Origin: UBA1847 sp942492205
Lineage (GTDB): Bacteria > Pseudomonadota > Gammaproteobacteria > Steroidobacterales > Woeseiaceae
NCBI GenBank assembly: GCA_942492205.1
Contig: CALODT010000001.1
Location: 434,001-498,000, forward strand
Reading direction: 5' to 3'
Length of the DNA: 64,000 nt
Shown here: positions 9,144 to 17,066 of the stretch, piece by piece
Layout: the number at the start of each line of letters is the position of its first letter
Position numbering within the stretch: the first letter of the stretch is position 1
Position numbers and translations under genes: made by a program
Notes under the pieces: generated by a model
Told to the model about the DNA's origin: nothing
The model's input: the letters and a program-made list of their open reading frames with translations, nothing else
Database searches by the model: none

Positions 9144-9313
9144 TCGGTTCTCATCTGGTTCGTCGAAATCTTCAGTGACTATACGCAATTAGTTTCATGC
9201 AGGTGACGAGCCCGAAGCATTGCGCGGCGGATTTCAGGACGGTGAATCGCTAAAGAAACCGACCGGGTGGTCGATAACGAACTTTGGAACTAAAGTTATC
9301 GGCCGCCAACGGT

Positions 9314-11293
9314 ATGCAGCAAGCCACAGAATCTCTCTTCTATGCAGAATTGTTGCTGACCTGGCACGAGTGGGTGAGATTCGTCGCAATTCTGCTACTG
9401 GCTGGCCTGGCGCTGTTTGCGATAGTGGAGCTCGCAGCGTCGAGCGAGCGAAGTCGCCTCGCAAGACTATCGCGCAAGCATAGCCTGCGCGCACACCTGA
9501 CCTTCGGGCTGGCGCTGGTTGGCACCGTCCCTGTCCTCGCACTGATGTTCCTGTTGACCGAGCGCTCTGCAGAGTTGCGGCTGGAACGCCTGGCCGGCCG
9601 CATCAACGAGACGGCAGGCTCGATGGCTTACGCGGTCAACCACTACCTCGACAAGCACGTTGCCGGTATCAATGCCACCGCATCTGCGATGAGCGCCGAC
9701 GGCGATATTTCCCGAGGCGCGCTGGCCCAGGCCTTGCTGCTGCATCACGCTGTCTACACGGATTTCCTGACCATGCTGGCGGCGAACGCGGCCGGCGACA
9801 TCATCGCAGCGACCAGCCTGATGGACGGACCGTTGCGGGCGGTCGAAGAACTCACCGGTCACAATGTCGCCGATCGACCCTATTTTCGAGCGCCGATGTC
9901 GGATGGCGCGTCCTTCGTCTCCGATCCGTTTCGGGGACGCAGTCTCGGCAGCGACCCCATTGTCGCTATCAGCGCACCGTTGACGGATAGCGCGGGAACG
10001 CGCGTGGGCATCGTTGAGGGATCTGTGAATCTCAGCGCGTTCAGGGCTATCGACGAGGAAAGACCGAAGATCGACGGCGCGGTGATGATCGTTGTCGATC
10101 GCGATGAGAACGTCATCTACGCCAGCGAAAACGCCGAGCTCGACTCGCTGAGTTCAATAGCGAACTCAGCCCTGGTTGCCGCGGCCGTACAGCACGGGGC
10201 GCGGGATCCTTTCAGTTTCAGGCGCAGCGGCGCGGGCAGAACCAACAAGCACGTTGGCGTGTACGCGAACACGATGAACGGCTGGCGGGTTTTCCTGCAT
10301 GTGCCGGTTGAGCAGGTGACCGCCCAGATGCTCAAGGATTACAAAATGGGCGGGATACTGGTCCTTATTGCCTGGGCAATCTCCCTGCTCGTGGCGCGTG
10401 CGATTGTGCGGCGGCTGAGCATGACGACTCGTGACATGAACGCCGCTATCAAGGGTTTCAGTATCGATGGCGCTGGCGAGGAAGTGACAACACCGGCCAG
10501 CACACCGAAGGAATTCCGGCCTCTGTTCCGCGCTATGCGCGCGCGCTCACAGCATCTGCGAAAGGCGCATGACCGACTGAGCAAGTCAATCGAGGCAGGC
10601 GAGAACTTGCGTCGACAGCTGACGCAGGCAATTGCGATAAAGGAAGTCGAAATCGCCGAGCGAACAGCAGAACTCGAAGAAGCCAACAGGGAGCTATGCG
10701 GCCTCAGCAGGACGGATGCGTTGACCGGCATGCCGAATCGTCGCGAGTTTGATAGCTTCGAACGACGCGTATACCGCTTGAGCGCACGCGAACAGTCCTC
10801 GGTCGCCGTTATCCTGATGGATATCGACTTCTTCAAGATCTACAACGACTCGCTCGGCCACCAGGCGGGCGACGAATGCCTGAAAAAGGTCGCAGCCGCG
10901 CTGATGAACTGTGCAACGCGGCCGATGGACCTGGTTGCTCGCTACGGCGGCGAGGAATTTGTGGCCGTGCTGGGCGGTTCGACGATACACGATGCGCTGG
11001 TCGTCGCGGAGCGCATGCGCGGCTCGGTTGAAGCGCTGCAAATACCGCACCCAGGGTCATCGTATGAGGTGGTCACGATCAGCGTGGGAATAGCCGCGAC
11101 GGTCCCGGAAAGCGCCGAAGATTCGGGCAGCCTCGTCAAAGCGGCGGACGAGTCCCTCTACTATGCCAAAGCCGCCGGCAGAAACTGCGTCGTGTTCAGC
11201 CGTGACAATGAATACGTCACGTACGACGCCAACGATATCGACCTGGGCGCAACTGGCGTGCTTCAGATTCTAACCAGCAAGCGAGCCTCCTGA
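9314..11293 (+). CDS. Membrane-bound diguanylate cyclase with periplasmic Cache-like sensor
   Basis: This 659-residue protein would make cyclic di-GMP at the inner membrane in response to an external signal. Two hydrophobic helices lie near the N-terminus (VRFVAILLLAGLALFAIVE and a second around FGLALVGTVPVLALMF). A periplasmic region of about 270 residues, with the GHNVADRPYF and VGIVEGSVNL patterns typical of double Cache sensors, is followed by a third helix (ILVLIAWAISLLVARAIV), a HAMP-like stretch, a coiled coil and the GGDEF domain. The active site is GGEEF at residues 545-549. An inhibitory RxxD site (RPMD, 536-539) sits five residues upstream, so product inhibition is expected. The frame is open from a TTG at 9284; the ATG at 9314 is preferred. 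No EAL domain is present. Confidence 0.9.
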   Translation: MQQATESLFYAELLLTWHEWVRFVAILLLAGLALFAIVELAASSERSRLARLSRKHSLRAHLTFGLALVGTVPVLALMFLLTERSAELRLERLAGRINETAGSMAYAVNHYLDKHVAGINATASAMSADGDISRGALAQALLLHHAVYTDFLTMLAANAAGDIIAATSLMDGPLRAVEELTGHNVADRPYFRAPMSDGASFVSDPFRGRSLGSDPIVAISAPLTDSAGTRVGIVEGSVNLSAFRAIDEERPKIDGAVMIVVDRDENVIYASENAELDSLSSIANSALVAAAVQHGARDPFSFRRSGAGRTNKHVGVYANTMNGWRVFLHVPVEQVTAQMLKDYKMGGILVLIAWAISLLVARAIVRRLSMTTRDMNAAIKGFSIDGAGEEVTTPASTPKEFRPLFRAMRARSQHLRKAHDRLSKSIEAGENLRRQLTQAIAIKEVEIAERTAELEEANRELCGLSRTDALTGMPNRREFDSFERRVYRLSAREQSSVAVILMDIDFFKIYNDSLGHQAGDECLKKVAAALMNCATRPMDLVARYGGEEFVAVLGGSTIHDALVVAERMRGSVEALQIPHPGSSYEVVTISVGIAATVPESAEDSGSLVKAADESLYYAKAAGRNCVVFSRDNEYVTYDANDIDLGATGVLQILTSKRAS

Positions 11294-11309
11294 GGCTGCA
11301 ACACGCGCC

Positions 11310-12950
11310 TCAAGAGGATTTGAGGATTGCGTGCGCGGCGTTGTAACCGGGTGCGCCCGTCACGCCGCCGCCGGGGTGTGTGCCGGCCCCACACAGGAAG
11401 AGACCACGAATTGGCGTCTTGTAATGCGCCCACTGGGGTAGCGGCCTCATGAAGAACAGTTGTTGCATGGAAATGTCACCGTGAAAAATGTTGCCTTCGC
11501 TAATGCCAAAGGTCTGCTCGAGGTCGAGCGGCGTGTAGACGCGTCGTGCAACAACGGAGCCCGGCACGTTCGGCGCGAATTGCCCGATCAAGTCGGTTAC
11601 CCGATCACCCAGTAATTCGCGCTGCTCCTCCCAGCTTCCTTCCGCGAGCGAGTAGGGCAGGTACTGCACGAAACAGGTCAGCATGTGCCGCCCCTGTGGC
11701 GCGAGCGTGTCATCAGCATTCGACGCCAGTACGCAATCTACCCACAGCCGATCCGGAAGCTTGCCCTGCTGCGACCTGTTGTAGTTGGCCTCGGCTTCGG
11801 CCAAGGTTGGAATCAACGTAAACAGTGAGCGCTGTGCTCTCGTTCGCTCAGGCGGCATACCCGTTACGACCGGCTCTTCGGACAGGACGAAGTTGACCTT
11901 GCCTGCCGGCCCGGCCATGTGGATGTTGTCGATGTCGCGCCTGAACTCGGCGGACAATTCGCTCTTTTCGACCAGCGTCAGGAACGTGCGTTTGGGGTCG
12001 GCGTTGGAAACCACCAGAGCCGCATCAATGACCTTGCCGGACTCGAGCGTCACGCCGCTGGCGGCCCCGTTGGCGATGTTCACCTGCCTGACCGGGGCCT
12101 CGGTGCGGACTTCCACACCGAGATCCTCGCAGGCGCGGCGCAGGGCATCCGAAATTGCGCCCATGCCACCGATCACATGCCCCTGCCAGGCCTGTTGACC
12201 TTCGTCGCCACCGCTCAGCAGGTGAAACAGCAGTCCCATTGCCGTGCCCGGGTGATACGGTCCGCCGTGCTTGCCGTACAGGCTGTTCGACAGTATCAGC
12301 CGTTTGAGCTTGTCCGATTCAAATCGCCGGTCAAGGAACTCCCCGAGCGAGCCGGTAAGGAATCGCACCAGGCCACTGATATCGTTGCCGGTAATGCCGC
12401 GAAAGTGCCGGTAGCTCCTCCACAGTTCCGACAAGCGAGCGAGGCCGTGCGCATAGAGGTTCGGTGGCGGTTCCAGGAAGAACGGCTGCAGGTAAGCGGC
12501 GAGCCGCTTGAGCTCTTTCTCGGTTTCGAAAAAGCGGTCGATGTCCCCAGGTGCAATGCGCGCCAGTTCAGCGCGCATTCTTGTTTCGTCGGACCACCAG
12601 GCGACGACATCGCCGTCGTCAAATGCCGCCTGCACGCCCGGGTCGCAAGCCACCATCTGCAGTCCATAGGCGGCGAGCTTCAGGTCCCTGATGATGGTCG
12701 GCCGCAGCATGCTGGCGATATAGGATGCGGTCGATACCCGACAGCCGGGCGCAAGTTCCGGATCGACCTCCTCGGTCACCGCGCAACCGCCGACAATCGC
12801 GCGCCGCTCCAGCACCAGCACTCGGCGGCCACCTCTGGCGAGATACGCAGCGGCGGTAAGGCCGTTGTGCCCGGCTCCGATGACAATGACGTCGTAGCTT
12901 GTGCTGGATTGTTGCAAGTGGGCTGGGCTCGGGGTTGAATACCCGAGCAT
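11310..12950 (-). CDS. Phytoene-dehydrogenase-like FAD oxidoreductase (PYROXD2 type)
   Basis: This 546-residue flavoprotein has an N-terminal dinucleotide-binding motif VIVIGAGHNGLTAAAYLARGG near residues 21-40, a glutamate-containing VLVLERR strand after it, and the C-terminal FAD-closing segment LFLCGAGTHPGGGVTGAPGYNAA that marks the CrtI/PYROXD2 group. Length and both ends agree with PYROXD2-like enzymes rather than true carotenoid desaturases, and no carotenoid genes surround it. The ATG at 12950 directly abuts the ATG of the divergent Rieske gene. A TTG at 12917 is an alternative start that would leave room for a ribosome site. Function is probably oxidation of an unidentified lipid-like or aromatic substrate. 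Confidence 0.82.
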   Translation of the reverse strand: MLGYSTPSPAHLQQSSTSYDVIVIGAGHNGLTAAAYLARGGRRVLVLERRAIVGGCAVTEEVDPELAPGCRVSTASYIASMLRPTIIRDLKLAAYGLQMVACDPGVQAAFDDGDVVAWWSDETRMRAELARIAPGDIDRFFETEKELKRLAAYLQPFFLEPPPNLYAHGLARLSELWRSYRHFRGITGNDISGLVRFLTGSLGEFLDRRFESDKLKRLILSNSLYGKHGGPYHPGTAMGLLFHLLSGGDEGQQAWQGHVIGGMGAISDALRRACEDLGVEVRTEAPVRQVNIANGAASGVTLESGKVIDAALVVSNADPKRTFLTLVEKSELSAEFRRDIDNIHMAGPAGKVNFVLSEEPVVTGMPPERTRAQRSLFTLIPTLAEAEANYNRSQQGKLPDRLWVDCVLASNADDTLAPQGRHMLTCFVQYLPYSLAEGSWEEQRELLGDRVTDLIGQFAPNVPGSVVARRVYTPLDLEQTFGISEGNIFHGDISMQQLFFMRPLPQWAHYKTPIRGLFLCGAGTHPGGGVTGAPGYNAAHAILKSS

Positions 12951-14051
12951 ATGACGACTTCAGGCATCCAACAACTCGAAGCAACGCTGCCCGGCGCTCA
13001 CTACATCGAACCGGCGCACTTTGCCCTGGAGTGCGAACGAATTTTTCACCGCGAGTGGTTCTGTGCCGGCCGGCGCGAGGGACTGGAGAGCAAGGGCGAC
13101 TATCGCGTCGTAAATATTGTTGGTGAGAGTATTCTGCTGGTCTGCGATGAGGACAGCACGGTGCGCGCCTTCAATAACGTTTGTCGCCATCGCGGTGCGG
13201 AGCTCATAAGTGCGCCCGGTGGGGACGAGCAGTGTGGCGCGTTCAAGGCTGGTATCCGCTGCCCGTATCATTCGTGGAACTATCGATTGAACGGCGAGCT
13301 GCACAGCACGCCGCATATCGAGCTCGACACGCGCGGCGTGCGGCTGCACCAGGCCGAGCTTGATAGCTGGGGCGGCTATCTCTTTGTGCGGCTGGTTCCC
13401 GGCGAGCAGTCACTGCTCGACATGCTCGGGGAGATTCCCGATCGTATCCAGCGCTACCCGATGCAGGAACTGCGCGTCGGACACCGGATCGACTATTCGG
13501 TGGCAAGTAACTGGAAGGTTATCCTCGAGAACTACAACGAGTGTTATCACTGTGCGGGGGTGCACCCTGAACTGTGCAATATCGTGCCGGCTTTTCGCGT
13601 CGGCGGCGGCAGCGGGCTCGACTGGGAGCGCGGCATTCCGCAGCGGGAAGGCACGAACACGTTTACCCTGTCCGGAACCACCGACCGGTCACCGTTTGCC
13701 AGCCTGAACGACGATGAGAAGACGCGCCACAAAGGCGAACTTGTTTATCCCAACCTGATGCTGAGCCTGTCGATGGACCACGCGGCCTCGTTTACGCTGT
13801 GGCCGCGATCTGCGCACAGGACGGATATTGTCTGCGAATTCCTGTTTCACCCCGATGAGATGCAGAAACCTTACTTTGATCCCCTGGATGCCGTGGAATT
13901 CTGGGACCTGGTCAACAAGCAGGACTGGGCGATCTGCGAGAGCGTGCAGCGCGGTATGGGCTCCAGGGTATTCGAATCGGGTTATTACGGGCCGATGGAG
14001 GATCTCAGTCTCGATATTCGCGACTACGTGAAGGGGCGCCTCGATCGCTAG
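12951..14051 (+). CDS. Rieske non-heme iron ring-hydroxylating oxygenase, alpha subunit
   Basis: This 366-residue oxygenase subunit carries a Rieske [2Fe-2S] site, C78-x-H80 in NNVCRHRGAEL and C104-x2-H107 in IRCPYHSW. Its mononuclear iron site is ENYNECYHCAGVHPEL, with E197 as the bridging acid, H200 and H205 as ligands and a later Asp in NKQDWAICE. Size and motif spacing fit the choline monooxygenase/CntA-like branch that hydroxylates quaternary amines or demethylates aromatics. No reductase or ferredoxin partner gene is nearby, so electron donors must be elsewhere. The gene begins exactly where the divergent flavoprotein gene begins, leaving no 5' leader of its own if the annotated ATG is correct. 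Confidence 0.88.
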   Translation: MTTSGIQQLEATLPGAHYIEPAHFALECERIFHREWFCAGRREGLESKGDYRVVNIVGESILLVCDEDSTVRAFNNVCRHRGAELISAPGGDEQCGAFKAGIRCPYHSWNYRLNGELHSTPHIELDTRGVRLHQAELDSWGGYLFVRLVPGEQSLLDMLGEIPDRIQRYPMQELRVGHRIDYSVASNWKVILENYNECYHCAGVHPELCNIVPAFRVGGGSGLDWERGIPQREGTNTFTLSGTTDRSPFASLNDDEKTRHKGELVYPNLMLSLSMDHAASFTLWPRSAHRTDIVCEFLFHPDEMQKPYFDPLDAVEFWDLVNKQDWAICESVQRGMGSRVFESGYYGPMEDLSLDIRDYVKGRLDR

Positions 14052-14121
14052 CCGCCCCTTGGCGCGGCAGCGCTAAGTTGTCAAACTAGGCCGCCTGATT
14101 TCATTGCCCGAAGGGCGTCAC

Positions 14122-16143
14122 GTGCAGCAACACGAACTCGACTCACCCAAGGCGTCGTTCGACCGCGCCATGACCTTTATTCGTGCCGGCGATGCGCCAA
14201 TGGCGGAGCGTATCTGCAGGCAGGCGCTCGGCGCCTTCCCGCGCGACGCAAACCTGCTTAGCCTGCTCGGCGCAGCGATGCTCAAGCAGGACAAGGCCAA
14301 AGAGGCGGAGCACACGCTGTCGCGCGCCGTTCGCATGTATCCGAACTTTACGCGTGCAATAGAAACCCTGGCAGACGCGCTGATCATGCAGGGTCGTCTA
14401 CCCGACGCACTTGAAGCGCTGGAAAGGGCGGCCGAGCTCGAACCCGGCAACGCCTCGGTACGCTTCAAGAAAGCAAAGGTCCTGGATGGCCTGGGCCGTG
14501 ATGATGAGGCCTCGCAGCAGTTTGAGGCTTCATTCAAACTGACGCCGCACCGGGAAGAGCTCGTACGTGGCCTGCAGCTGCAGCGCATGGGCAACATCAG
14601 AGAAGCCGAGAAGATCTATCGCGACGTCTTGACCCAGGATCCGAAGAACGTCGATGCGCTGCGACTGCTCGCCGGCGTGGCGATGCGCGCCAAGCAGTGG
14701 AGTGACGCACAGGTGTTGCTCGAACGTGCCCTTGAGATCGCGCCCGATTTCTTCCAGTGCTGGATGGACCTGGGGCTGGCGCACCAGGAGCAGGACCGAA
14801 CCGACAACGCGCTGGCGGCATTCGAGCGGGCGATACGGCTTGAGCCGAATCGTCCCAATCCGTACGCAGCCGTAGGTACGACAAACGGTATGGCCGGGCG
14901 GCACGAGTTGGCAATCGAGGCTTTCCACAAGGCGCTGGCCCTGGACGAGGGTCACGCGGTCGCGCTGGCGGGACTTGGCCATGTCTTGAAGACCATAGGT
15001 CGTGTCGATGAAGGCATCGCCGCCTACAGGAAGTGTGTGCAACACAACTCGTGGAACGGCGAAGCGTGGTGGAGCCTCGCAAACCTGAAGACGTTTCGAT
15101 TCGAGCCCGAGGACGTGGCAGCCATGGAGGCTGAGATCGCCGACGAGCGCCTCGCGGATGAGCAACGCGCAAACTTCCAGTTTGCGCTGGGCAAAGCCTA
15201 CGAAGACGCGGGTGATTACGAGCGAGCTTTCGAATATTACGAGTCCGGCAATGAAAACAGGCGCGCGCGAGAGACCTATGATCCCGTGCAAACGGCGGAT
15301 TCGCACGACCAGTTCATCAGCACGTTTAACCGCGAGCTATTTGAAAGGCATGCCGAAACAGGCAATCTCAGCGATGCGCCGATCTTCATCATCGGCCTGC
15401 CGCGCTCGGGATCAACGCTGATCGAACAGATACTGGCCAGTCATCCACTGGTCGAGGGCACGCATGAGCTGCCCGATCTTGGTCGTGTCGCGCGGGCGAG
15501 CGCAGCCGACCGCTCGGACCAGCAGAAATACCCTGCGGTGGTTGCCGAACTCGACGCCGAACAGCTGACCGCGCTCGGTGGAGATTACCTGCAGCGCACA
15601 AAGCGTCACCGTGAGCTTGGCGCGCCACGCTTTACCGACAAGATGCCCAACAATTTTGCGCACGTTGGCTTCCTGCAATTGATCCTGCCGAATGCGAAGG
15701 TCATAGACGCGCGCCGCCATCCGCTCGACAGCTGCCTCGGCAGCTTCAAACAGCTGTTTGCGCGCGGCCAGCCGTTTACCTACGACCTGTTCGAGCTCGG
15801 CGAGTTTTACCTGGAATACGAGCGACTCATGCGCCATTGGGACGATGTTCTTCCCGGCAAAGTTCTGCGCGTGCAATACGAGCACGTGGTGGACGACCTC
15901 GAAAGCCAGGTGCGCCGTCTGCTGGAGCATTGCGAATTGCCCTGGGACGATGCCTGCCTGAAGTTTTATGAATCGGACCGTGCCGTGAAGACGGCGAGCT
16001 CGGAGCAGGTTCGCACGCCGATCTATTCGAGCTCCGTGCAGCGGTGGCGCAACTACGAACATGAACTTGAGCCGCTGATCGAGATCCTCGAGCCGCTGTT
16101 GCGTGAACTGCCGGAGGATTGGCGGCCGCAATCGCTGCGCTAA
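14122..16143 (+). CDS. TPR-repeat sulfotransferase
   Basis: The first 360 or so residues are tandem tetratricopeptide repeats (for example DALEALERAAELEPGNASV and ALAAFERAIRLEPNRPNPYA). The C-terminal 260 residues are a sulfotransferase domain, with the PAPS 5'-phosphosulfate loop IIGLPRSGSTLIEQ near residue 420 and the 3'-phosphate region RRHPLDSCLGSFKQLF. This layout is widespread in marine bacteria and resembles tyrosylprotein sulfotransferases, but the acceptor is unknown. A TTG at 14104 opens the frame; the GTG at 14122 sits six bases after an AAGGG ribosome site and is chosen. Its TAA stop lies inside the first unit of the repeat element that follows. Neighbours are a hydroxylase and a TonB-dependent receptor. 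Confidence 0.88.
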   Translation: MQQHELDSPKASFDRAMTFIRAGDAPMAERICRQALGAFPRDANLLSLLGAAMLKQDKAKEAEHTLSRAVRMYPNFTRAIETLADALIMQGRLPDALEALERAAELEPGNASVRFKKAKVLDGLGRDDEASQQFEASFKLTPHREELVRGLQLQRMGNIREAEKIYRDVLTQDPKNVDALRLLAGVAMRAKQWSDAQVLLERALEIAPDFFQCWMDLGLAHQEQDRTDNALAAFERAIRLEPNRPNPYAAVGTTNGMAGRHELAIEAFHKALALDEGHAVALAGLGHVLKTIGRVDEGIAAYRKCVQHNSWNGEAWWSLANLKTFRFEPEDVAAMEAEIADERLADEQRANFQFALGKAYEDAGDYERAFEYYESGNENRRARETYDPVQTADSHDQFISTFNRELFERHAETGNLSDAPIFIIGLPRSGSTLIEQILASHPLVEGTHELPDLGRVARASAADRSDQQKYPAVVAELDAEQLTALGGDYLQRTKRHRELGAPRFTDKMPNNFAHVGFLQLILPNAKVIDARRHPLDSCLGSFKQLFARGQPFTYDLFELGEFYLEYERLMRHWDDVLPGKVLRVQYEHVVDDLESQVRRLLEHCELPWDDACLKFYESDRAVKTASSEQVRTPIYSSSVQRWRNYEHELEPLIEILEPLLRELPEDWRPQSLR

Positions 16144-16240
16144 CAGGGGACACTAACAGGGGACATTCTACTTTTGTTGTCCTGAGATAGTCAGGACAAC
16201 AAAAGTAGAATGTCCCCATTGTCATGTCAAAAGTAGAACC
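16141..16240. repeat. REP-like element with perfect 27-bp inverted repeat
   Basis: Two tandem 13-base units (TAACAGGGGACAC, then TAACAGGGGACAT) start at 16141 and 16154. They lead into a perfect inverted repeat with 27-base arms at 16159-16185 and 16191-16217 around a five-base loop GATAG; each arm begins or ends with GGGGACATTCTACTTTTG or its complement. A degenerate extra copy of CAAAAGTAGAA follows at 16230-16240. The design resembles repetitive palindromes mobilised by REP-associated Y1 transposases. It fills the gap between two convergent genes and supplies the stop codon of the upstream one. It may also terminate transcription from both sides. Confidence 0.8.
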
Positions 16241-16245
16241 CATTA

Positions 16246-16830
16246 TCAGGCGCTGGCCGACTCGAAATCACGACTCAGAGCGGTGATTCGATCAGCCGGC
16301 AGGTAGTCGAAGATAAAGGTAATACGATCTTCTGCGGCGCTGTTGATCACGCTGTGCGTCTTCTGATTATTGATCTCGTAGGCTTCGCCGACCTTCATGC
16401 GATACGGTCGCCCATCGATCATGAAACGAACGCGGTTGTTGGTGGTAATCGGTACGTGAATTCGGTGGCTATGGCGAAATGTCGGGTGGCTGTCGAAATG
16501 TGGGTTAATCCGACCACCGGCCAGCAGCTTGGCCGCCATTGCTCGAATTATCGTGCCGCCGGCCGGGTAACCGCGCCCGATCAGTTCGTGCATGACGGGC
16601 ATTGCGGCTTCCGCGAGCAGATCCCAGCCCTCCTGCTTGCTGACGACGAGGTCTCTTGTGGGGCCGTCGCAGAACACGAGAACGATCGACTGTGTCTGGC
16701 GATGCACATCGTAATCGATCTGCCGCTGCTGGTTGGCGATCCATGCAGCCTCATCGAGATCGAGTATGGCCTGTCTCAACGGTTCGACGTCGACTTCGCC
16801 AAGCGATTTCAGGGGTGTATCGATGTCCAT
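16246..16830 (-). CDS. Aspartyl/asparaginyl beta-hydroxylase-like 2OG-Fe(II) oxygenase
   Basis: This 194-residue protein matches the Asp_Arg_Hydrox fold. The iron-binding facial triad is visible as the first His-x-Asp in NPHFDSHPTFRHSHRIHVPI and the distal His in NNQKTHSVINS, with a later Arg in EDRITFIFDYLP to hold 2-oxoglutarate. FMIDGRPYRMKVGEAYEINN is the typical strand between them. Such enzymes hydroxylate aspartyl or asparaginyl side chains, or free or carrier-bound amino acids. It is convergent with the TPR-sulfotransferase and divergent from a TonB-dependent receptor gene. The target is unknown. Confidence 0.85.
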   Translation of the reverse strand: MDIDTPLKSLGEVDVEPLRQAILDLDEAAWIANQQRQIDYDVHRQTQSIVLVFCDGPTRDLVVSKQEGWDLLAEAAMPVMHELIGRGYPAGGTIIRAMAAKLLAGGRINPHFDSHPTFRHSHRIHVPITTNNRVRFMIDGRPYRMKVGEAYEINNQKTHSVINSAAEDRITFIFDYLPADRITALSRDFESASA

Positions 16831-17066
16831 GGGTAGTCCGCGTCAGGTGCCTCTCGTCGAGCGAAAATAGCAGAAAATCAGTCAACAACAACTGTTGTGC
16901 GGAAACAAACAAAGGTAGTAGACTCAGAAAGCCTTTATTCTTGCGTCACGTCAATCCGAGCACCGAAACGCTCGACAGGCGTAGTAAAAAAACCACGAAG
17001 CGGTTCGTTCGGACACCGTCCGGGAAAAAAAGCCGCTTTGCAGCAACTGTAACCCGGGGGTACCGA

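Noticed and set aside
16656..17066. N-terminal extension of the first TonB-dependent receptor
   Set aside because: Antisense to the hydroxylase gene and lacking signal-peptide character; ATG 17067 starts just before the exported N-terminus.
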